A program made the translations under genes and the position numbers. The notes below the pieces were generated by a model that saw only the letters and a list, made by a program, of their open reading frames with translations, was not told the DNA's origin and ran no database searches. From positions 1-46,723 of the forward strand of contig CAMKQB010000006.1 in assembly GCA_946414825.1 (NCBI GenBank): a stretch of 46,723 bases of DNA. Direction: 5' to 3'. This DNA comes from an uncultured Lachnospiraceae bacterium (lineage in GTDB: Bacteria > Bacillota > Clostridia > Lachnospirales > Lachnospiraceae). Shown one piece after another: positions 41,787 through 46,723 of this stretch (its first letter is position 1; every line of letters starts with the position of its first letter).

Positions 41787-44027
41787 CTAAGCCTTAGCAA
41801 CCTTCTTCTTAGAAGTTGAATCATCATCCTTCTTCTTGAAGCCCTTTCTCATAGCAAGCCAAAGTGGTCCAGTTATGCAGATAGATGAATATGTACCGGC
41901 AACAACACCGACCATCAGTGTGAAGGTGAACTCCTTAAGTGAAGCAACACCCATGATGTAAAGCATGAGGATTGTCACGAAGGTTGTCAGGTTTGTATAA
42001 ATATTTCTTGTGAATGTCTGTGAAATACTTGTATCAACTATTGAATCGTATCCATCCTTGTCAACACTCATAATCTTCAGATTCTCTCTGATACGGTCGA
42101 ATATGATGATTGAGGAGTTAATCGAGTAACCGACGATTGTAAGCATACATGCGATAAATGTACCACCTACTGATAGATACATAATAGAGTATGCGAAGAA
42201 TACGAAGAGTACATCGTGGATCAGAGCAAGCACTGCGCTGACACCGAATCTTGCATCACTGAATCTGAAAGCTATATAGATAAGCATAAGAAGTGAAGCA
42301 ATTACTACAGCGAGGATAGCATCTCTCTGAGTTTCCTTACTGATTGTACTAGATATATTCTGTGTATCAATCTTATCATCAGTTATTTCAAACTTCTCTT
42401 TAAGAGCAGTTGCAAGACTAGAACGCTGCTCATCATCTAGCATGTTACTCTTGAACACTATCTGATTAGTATTATCAACTATCTGAATCTGAATCTTACT
42501 TGAATCAATTCCTACCTCGCTAAACACCGGAAGAACCTTCTCCTCAGCATCAGCAAGGGAATATGTTTCATTAAATGTAACTGCAGTAGATGTACCACCA
42601 CTAAACTCAAGTGAGTAGTTGAGGGCATTTCCACGAGTTCCAATGTTCTTATTTACAAACAGGAATGCAATACCTGTAAGAATAATTATGATAGAGAATA
42701 CAGATGCAAACTTGAAGCCCTTGGTATACTTAGTAATCTTAGGAGCCTTAGCAACACCGTAAAACTTCTTGTTAGTAATTCCAAGATTAACAGCGATTGT
42801 AAGAAGTACTCTTGTTACAACAAGTGCTGTTACCATTGAAAGAACAATACCAAGAATCAGTGTTCTAGCAAATCCCTTAACTGTACCAGTACCCATGATA
42901 AGAAGTACGATACCAGCAATGATTGTTGTTATATTTCCATCGATAATGGCTGACATAGCCTTCTCGAAACCTGCCTTAACAGCAGTCTTAACAGTCTTAC
43001 CAACTCCCAACTCTTCCTTGATACGCGTGAAGATAATGACATTCGCATCGACCGCCATACCTATAGACAGGATAATACCTGCTATACCAGGAAGTGTAAG
43101 TGTGATGTGGAGTGTGTTCAGGAAGAACAGCTCCAGAATTGTATATAATGTAAGTGCAATAGAAGCAAGGAATCCAGGAACACGGAAAATGATAATCATA
43201 ATAAGGAAAATGATACCAAGTCCGATAGCACCTGCTATAAGTGATGTACGAAGAGCATCAGAACCAAGCTTAGCGCCAACAACCTGAGATGACAGCTCCT
43301 TAAGAGTAAGTGGAAGTGCACCAATCTTGATTGTACTTGCAAGATTTGATGCCTCATCAAAGTCATCCATACCATCGATCTGAGCGCTACCGCCACTGAT
43401 CTGCTCTCTAACTACTGGTGCACTAACAACTGCTCCATCATAAACTATATAAACCTGATTACCAACATTGGCACCTGTTACATCTGAGAATTTCTGCGCA
43501 CCCTCGTCAGTAAACTGGAGTGATACTATATACTCATCAGCACCTGTTGTCTGATCCTGTATACGTCCGCCCTCAGCATTCTTTACATCAGAACCTGTAA
43601 GTGCTGCCTCATACTCAGTTTCGCCAGCAGCAAACTTCTGATAGTTAGTTGGATCCAGGAACTCAAGCTTACCAGGTCTTCCCAGCGCATCAAGTATCTC
43701 GTTTGGATCATACTTGCTGGTATCAACCGGAATCTCAACAGTGATACGTCTGTTACCCTGTCTATAAACCTCTGCGTCTGGACTGTAGGTATCTACTCTT
43801 CGCTGCAATTTGTCAATTGTAGCATTTATCTCCTCGTCCGTAGCATCTTCTTCCTGAATCTCATAAGTAACACTGACACCACCCTGGAGGTCAAGTCCAA
43901 GTGGAATGTCCTTTGCCAGTCCTACTTTCTCATTGCCAAGTCCGTAGATTACTGAATAAGCAGCTCCAGCTGCAATCAGTAAAAATGCAATGAGCCCGAG
44001 AATCGCATTTCTCTTTGCCTTCTTCAT
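41787..44027 (-). CDS. secDF: Fused protein-export membrane protein SecDF
   Basis: SecDF uses the proton gradient to help pull proteins across the membrane after SecYEG-SecA. The 746-aa polypeptide joins SecD (about 1-420) and SecF (about 450-735). SecD shows the first membrane segment, the LGLDLQGGVSVTYEI motif, the large extracellular P1 region, and the GIAGIILSIGMAVDANVIIFTRIKEEL block. SecF shows SLEFSGGTSTAVTF and the matching TIVGYSINSSIIIFDRIREN block. Each half has six membrane segments. The C-terminus is Lys-rich. Fusion is common in Firmicutes. AGAGGAGATGC precedes ATG 44027; TATAAT on the minus strand lies at 44079-44084. Confidence 0.97.
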   Translation of the reverse strand: MKKAKRNAILGLIAFLLIAAGAAYSVIYGLGNEKVGLAKDIPLGLDLQGGVSVTYEIQEEDATDEEINATIDKLQRRVDTYSPDAEVYRQGNRRITVEIPVDTSKYDPNEILDALGRPGKLEFLDPTNYQKFAAGETEYEAALTGSDVKNAEGGRIQDQTTGADEYIVSLQFTDEGAQKFSDVTGANVGNQVYIVYDGAVVSAPVVREQISGGSAQIDGMDDFDEASNLASTIKIGALPLTLKELSSQVVGAKLGSDALRTSLIAGAIGLGIIFLIMIIIFRVPGFLASIALTLYTILELFFLNTLHITLTLPGIAGIILSIGMAVDANVIIFTRIKEELGVGKTVKTAVKAGFEKAMSAIIDGNITTIIAGIVLLIMGTGTVKGFARTLILGIVLSMVTALVVTRVLLTIAVNLGITNKKFYGVAKAPKITKYTKGFKFASVFSIIIILTGIAFLFVNKNIGTRGNALNYSLEFSGGTSTAVTFNETYSLADAEEKVLPVFSEVGIDSSKIQIQIVDNTNQIVFKSNMLDDEQRSSLATALKEKFEITDDKIDTQNISSTISKETQRDAILAVVIASLLMLIYIAFRFSDARFGVSAVLALIHDVLFVFFAYSIMYLSVGGTFIACMLTIVGYSINSSIIIFDRIRENLKIMSVDKDGYDSIVDTSISQTFTRNIYTNLTTFVTILMLYIMGVASLKEFTFTLMVGVVAGTYSSICITGPLWLAMRKGFKKKDDDSTSKKKVAKA

Positions 44028-44144
44028 GTTGCATCTCCTCTGTTACATAATAAAAGTAGCCGTAAAACAGCAACTTACATTATAACTCAATATGTCAAGT
44101 TTAGTAAAGTACTAATTTGGCTAGTAAATCAGACTATTAAAGGT

Positions 44145-44798
44145 CTAAAATAGCTCCTTTATCTGCGTAATAATGTCATATATCTCATCAGGAATATTCT
44201 TATCCTCCCCCTCTGGTTTAATGAGGTCAATGACCATTACTGTATAGAGTCCCGCAGAAGATGAGGATTTAATTCCGTTAATCGAATCCTCAACGCCAAT
44301 AGTTTCCTCCGGTTTAGTACCTATCATCTCACAGGCCTTGAGGTAAATGTCTGGATTAGGCTTACCACGTCCAGCAGGGATTACATCTCCGAAGATCATA
44401 TAATCAAAATAAGGAAGCAGCCCATGTGGTTTCAAAAAGCGATTAGCTCTATCCTTATCCGTAGAAGTAGCAAGGGCTATCTTGATTCCTCTATCCTTCA
44501 GGAAATCAAATATCTCTTTCACTCCCGGCTTCAGCTCATAGCCAAACTCCGCACAGTGTTTCTCCACTCCTGCACTTACGTAATCACGATATGTGAAATA
44601 ATCTATATCAGTATCAAAGAACTCTTCAAAAACCAATTTATTTGTGTGCTTTGTTCCACCCGCTATACGATTACAGAATTCCTCTTTATTATCAAGAGGT
44701 AGCCCAAAATGCTCCAGCGCCTCAAATTCATATTTTCTGTATATCTTCTCTGAGTCAAGTATGACTCCATCCATATCAAAAACTACAGCTTTAAACAT
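44145..44798 (-). CDS. HAD-superfamily sugar-phosphate phosphatase/mutase-like
   Basis: This 217-aa protein is a HAD hydrolase of the beta-phosphoglucomutase-like group. Motif I is FDMDGVILDSEK (nucleophile and acid/base Asp), motif II ATSTDK, and motif III/IV GRGKPNPDIYLKA and VGVEDSINGI. A four-helix cap occupies about 15-85. The substrate, probably a sugar phosphate, cannot be inferred. AGGAGGATAATT precedes ATG 44798. It lies between the Ig-like surface protein gene and secDF, with 117 bp to secDF. Confidence 0.93.
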   Translation of the reverse strand: MFKAVVFDMDGVILDSEKIYRKYEFEALEHFGLPLDNKEEFCNRIAGGTKHTNKLVFEEFFDTDIDYFTYRDYVSAGVEKHCAEFGYELKPGVKEIFDFLKDRGIKIALATSTDKDRANRFLKPHGLLPYFDYMIFGDVIPAGRGKPNPDIYLKACEMIGTKPEETIGVEDSINGIKSSSSAGLYTVMVIDLIKPEGEDKNIPDEIYDIITQIKELF

Positions 44799-44890
44799 TA
44801 ATTATCCTCCTGTTTCAATTATTGCCAAGCACATTTCTTCGTTCAAAATGACACTTTATTAGTATATTCAAATCTATCATCAAAAAAGCA

Positions 44891-44916
44891 TGAGGCACAG
44901 AAAACTCTGTGCCTCA
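44891..44916 (-). terminator. Terminator of the Ig-like surface protein gene
   Basis: An 11-bp perfect stem TGAGGCACAGA/TCTGTGCCTCA (44891-44901, 44906-44916) is followed on the minus strand by GCTTTTTTG. Confidence 0.88.
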
Positions 44917-44957
44917 CATTTATAGCATATTTTATTTTTTTAGTCTACTATACGCTA

Positions 44958-46723
44958 CTATTGATCCTTCTGTCTTCTCTTAATTACTACGAGAAGTGCA
45001 AGTAGCAGCAGTATCAGGATACCAGCTATTATTCCAATCAGTAGCAGATTAGTCTGCTTACCAAATGTGAACTTAATCTCAGCGGAAGAAGCATTTCCAG
45101 CCTCATCATGAGCTGTAGCTGAAAGAGTATATTTACCCTTCTTATTAACTGTCAGCTTAGCCTGATTATCCTTAACCTCTACAGCCTTATCATTCAGCAT
45201 AACTGTATCAAGATTATCCTCATCAAGCTCAACTGTAACTATAACTTCTGTAGAATCTAGAAGATTATCTCCATCCTCTACATTTGATATGATGATATTT
45301 GGTCCTCTTGAATCAAGTACAAATGTAACTTCCTTAGTAGTTGTATGTCCAAGCTCATCTGTCGCTTCAATCTTCAGCACGTGTGAACCATCCTCTACAT
45401 CAGATGTTCCATCATAAAGTGAACCGTCCATGTAAACCTTAATATCACACACTGTAAGGTCTGTTACCAGTTCATCGAGGTTTGTATCCCACTTGAAGCT
45501 GTTTGTTCTGATACCATCATACTTTGACAGGTCACCAATCACAGGATCTGTAGTATCGATTGTGAAGTGAACTCCCTTAGAGGATGAGTTACCAGCCTTA
45601 TCAGTAGATGTTACCGTTATATCGTAGATACCATCTTCCTTAAACAGCTGCTGAAGCTGTGATATCTTGCTTCTATTTGTAACAAAGCTATCAAATGTTA
45701 TAGCATTTGACTTGCCATTAATATCTGTTCTTGTACCAGAAAGTGTAACTCTATTACTTGAGTAGAAGGCTTCATCAATGATAACTGTCAGTTCAACATT
45801 CTTATCTGTCTTATCGTAATTACTTACACCTGAAAGTGTAATCAGTGGTGCTGTACCATCCTTAATGAAGGAGTAATCAGTATTGGACTTGTTACCACAC
45901 TTATCTTCTGCAGTAAACTCGATTCTATACTCAGCATCTTCTGAGAAGGTGTAGCTTGTTGAATCATTTGCACTATTTGGCTTGAAGTCTATGGTCTTCT
46001 CAAGTACCTCAGCACGACCTTCAACACGCTTGTAAATCTTGATAGTTACATTATTCATATCTGAGAAGAATGCTTCCTTAACATTGAAGGATACATTCTG
46101 TGATCCAGCTGTTGAAACCGCACCAACATTTGATACCTGAAGCTGTGGAGCTGTCTTATCAACTCGGAACATTACAGTTCTTGTATCACTTCTGTTACCA
46201 GCTCTATCTATTGCATAGTACTGAACTTCGTAATCAGCTTCTGTTGAGAATGTCTCCGCTCCTTCACCTACTGAAGCCTCTGAAACAGATACAGAGCTTC
46301 CTGGAACAGTCATTCTGTTTATTCTATTCAGATCTGAGCCATCAATATTTGCATCACTTACTGAAACATCAATTGTTCCATTTGTGTTGAAATATCTAAC
46401 CCCAGAACCTTCAGAATAACGAACACCATTAAGTGATGTTGAAATCGTAGGCGCTGACTTATCGATAGTGAATCTCAGCTTCTGGTTAGAACCACTGTCT
46501 GTAGTAGTATTATCTGACTTATCAGTTGAACTAATCACAATTTCATGATAACCCTCAGATGATATTGTGTAGCTACCCTTTCCATAAGGACCATTAAATG
46601 TCCAATTAACTGGAAGTACTGATCCATTATCAGTAACCTGAGCTGACTTGATATTATAATCAAAGAAGCTGAAATCTATACTTACATCAGTATTGTAATA
46701 CTGACCGTATGTATATTCCTCCT
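44958..46723 (-). CDS. Surface protein with repeated Ig-like domains, membrane anchored (partial)
   Basis: The open frame runs off the right edge, so at least 588 residues of the C-terminal part are seen; the in-frame GTG at 46538 is not the real start, because Ig-like sequence continues upstream without a stop. It has at least five repeats of about 90-100 residues, each with a DKSAPT/DKTAPQ/DGTAPL/DTTDPV-like opening and a Y-x-[IV]-x-[AS]-x-D-x-[AC]-GN ending, typical of bacterial Ig-like adhesin repeats. A membrane segment (IGIIAGILILLLLALLVVI) and a short basic tail (KRRQKDQ) end the protein. The N-terminal export signal would lie outside the window. Confidence 0.9.
   Translation of the reverse strand, partial: EEYTYGQYYNTDVSIDFSFFDYNIKSAQVTDNGSVLPVNWTFNGPYGKGSYTISSEGYHEIVISSTDKSDNTTTDSGSNQKLRFTIDKSAPTISTSLNGVRYSEGSGVRYFNTNGTIDVSVSDANIDGSDLNRINRMTVPGSSVSVSEASVGEGAETFSTEADYEVQYYAIDRAGNRSDTRTVMFRVDKTAPQLQVSNVGAVSTAGSQNVSFNVKEAFFSDMNNVTIKIYKRVEGRAEVLEKTIDFKPNSANDSTSYTFSEDAEYRIEFTAEDKCGNKSNTDYSFIKDGTAPLITLSGVSNYDKTDKNVELTVIIDEAFYSSNRVTLSGTRTDINGKSNAITFDSFVTNRSKISQLQQLFKEDGIYDITVTSTDKAGNSSSKGVHFTIDTTDPVIGDLSKYDGIRTNSFKWDTNLDELVTDLTVCDIKVYMDGSLYDGTSDVEDGSHVLKIEATDELGHTTTKEVTFVLDSRGPNIIISNVEDGDNLLDSTEVIVTVELDEDNLDTVMLNDKAVEVKDNQAKLTVNKKGKYTLSATAHDEAGNASSAEIKFTFGKQTNLLLIGIIAGILILLLLALLVVIKRRQKDQ

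Noticed and set aside
46538-46538. GTG at 46538 as the start of the Ig-like protein
   Set aside because: The same frame continues to the window edge without a stop and still encodes Ig-like sequence, so the gene is simply cut by the window.

Overview
The window looks like a chromosomal segment of a moderately AT-rich, low-GC Gram-positive anaerobe of the class Clostridia, most likely a Lachnospiraceae member. The grounds are the fused SecDF, HemZ, the ftsEX-M23-S41 cluster, the dnaB-rplI-gdpP order, the recJ-apt-relA order and a DUF5716/DUF5717-type gene pair. No rRNA, tRNA or CRISPR array was recognised. The family assignment comes from gene content, not a search.

Bases 1 to about 4900 are one end of an integrated mobilizable element. 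Reading leftward on the minus strand from guaA it carries: a divergent Xre-type regulator, an AT-rich operator region, a small excisionase-like HTH protein, a replication initiator with six tandem 14-bp iterons inside its own gene, a tyrosine integrase, a MobC-like ribbon-helix-helix protein, two small coiled-coil proteins, and a GC-rich hairpin cluster. A short promoter-plus-terminator RNA lies antisense to the initiator leader. GuaA ends in ...GTIELL instead of the usual ...TIEWE, which suggests the element used the 3' end of guaA as its attachment site. The relaxase and the far end are not in the window.

Bases 4900-13450 (minus strand) hold a regulator-ftsE-ftsX-M23 peptidase-S41 protease-guaA run and, upstream of it, a stand-alone MsmK/UgpC-type sugar importer ATPase. 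Bases 13686-20214 hold a LytR_C-domain protein, a divergent operon of an SDR reductase and a CARF-nuclease (Can2/Card1-like, DUF1887) protein without CRISPR genes, and dnaB-rplI-gdpP. The CARF gene and dnaB overlap tail to tail by 50 bp.

Bases 20246-30478 hold valS, a 214-bp inverted-repeat element, and a three-gene minus-strand operon of unknown function: a 1337-aa DUF5717-like protein, an actin/Hsp70-like DUF5716-like protein with degenerate nucleotide loops, and a TPR-like protein. This is the best candidate for an undescribed system. A divergent PLP aminotransferase follows.

Bases 30476-44798 are housekeeping genes, nearly all minus strand: HAD phosphatase, secDF, recJ, apt, relA, an MBL hydrolase, hemZ, hisS, aspS and an A24 prepilin peptidase. 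A 148-bp palindromic REP/MITE-like element supplies the stop codons of both convergent genes flanking it. The right edge is the C-terminal part of a surface protein with repeated Ig-like domains and a C-terminal membrane anchor, cut by the window end.
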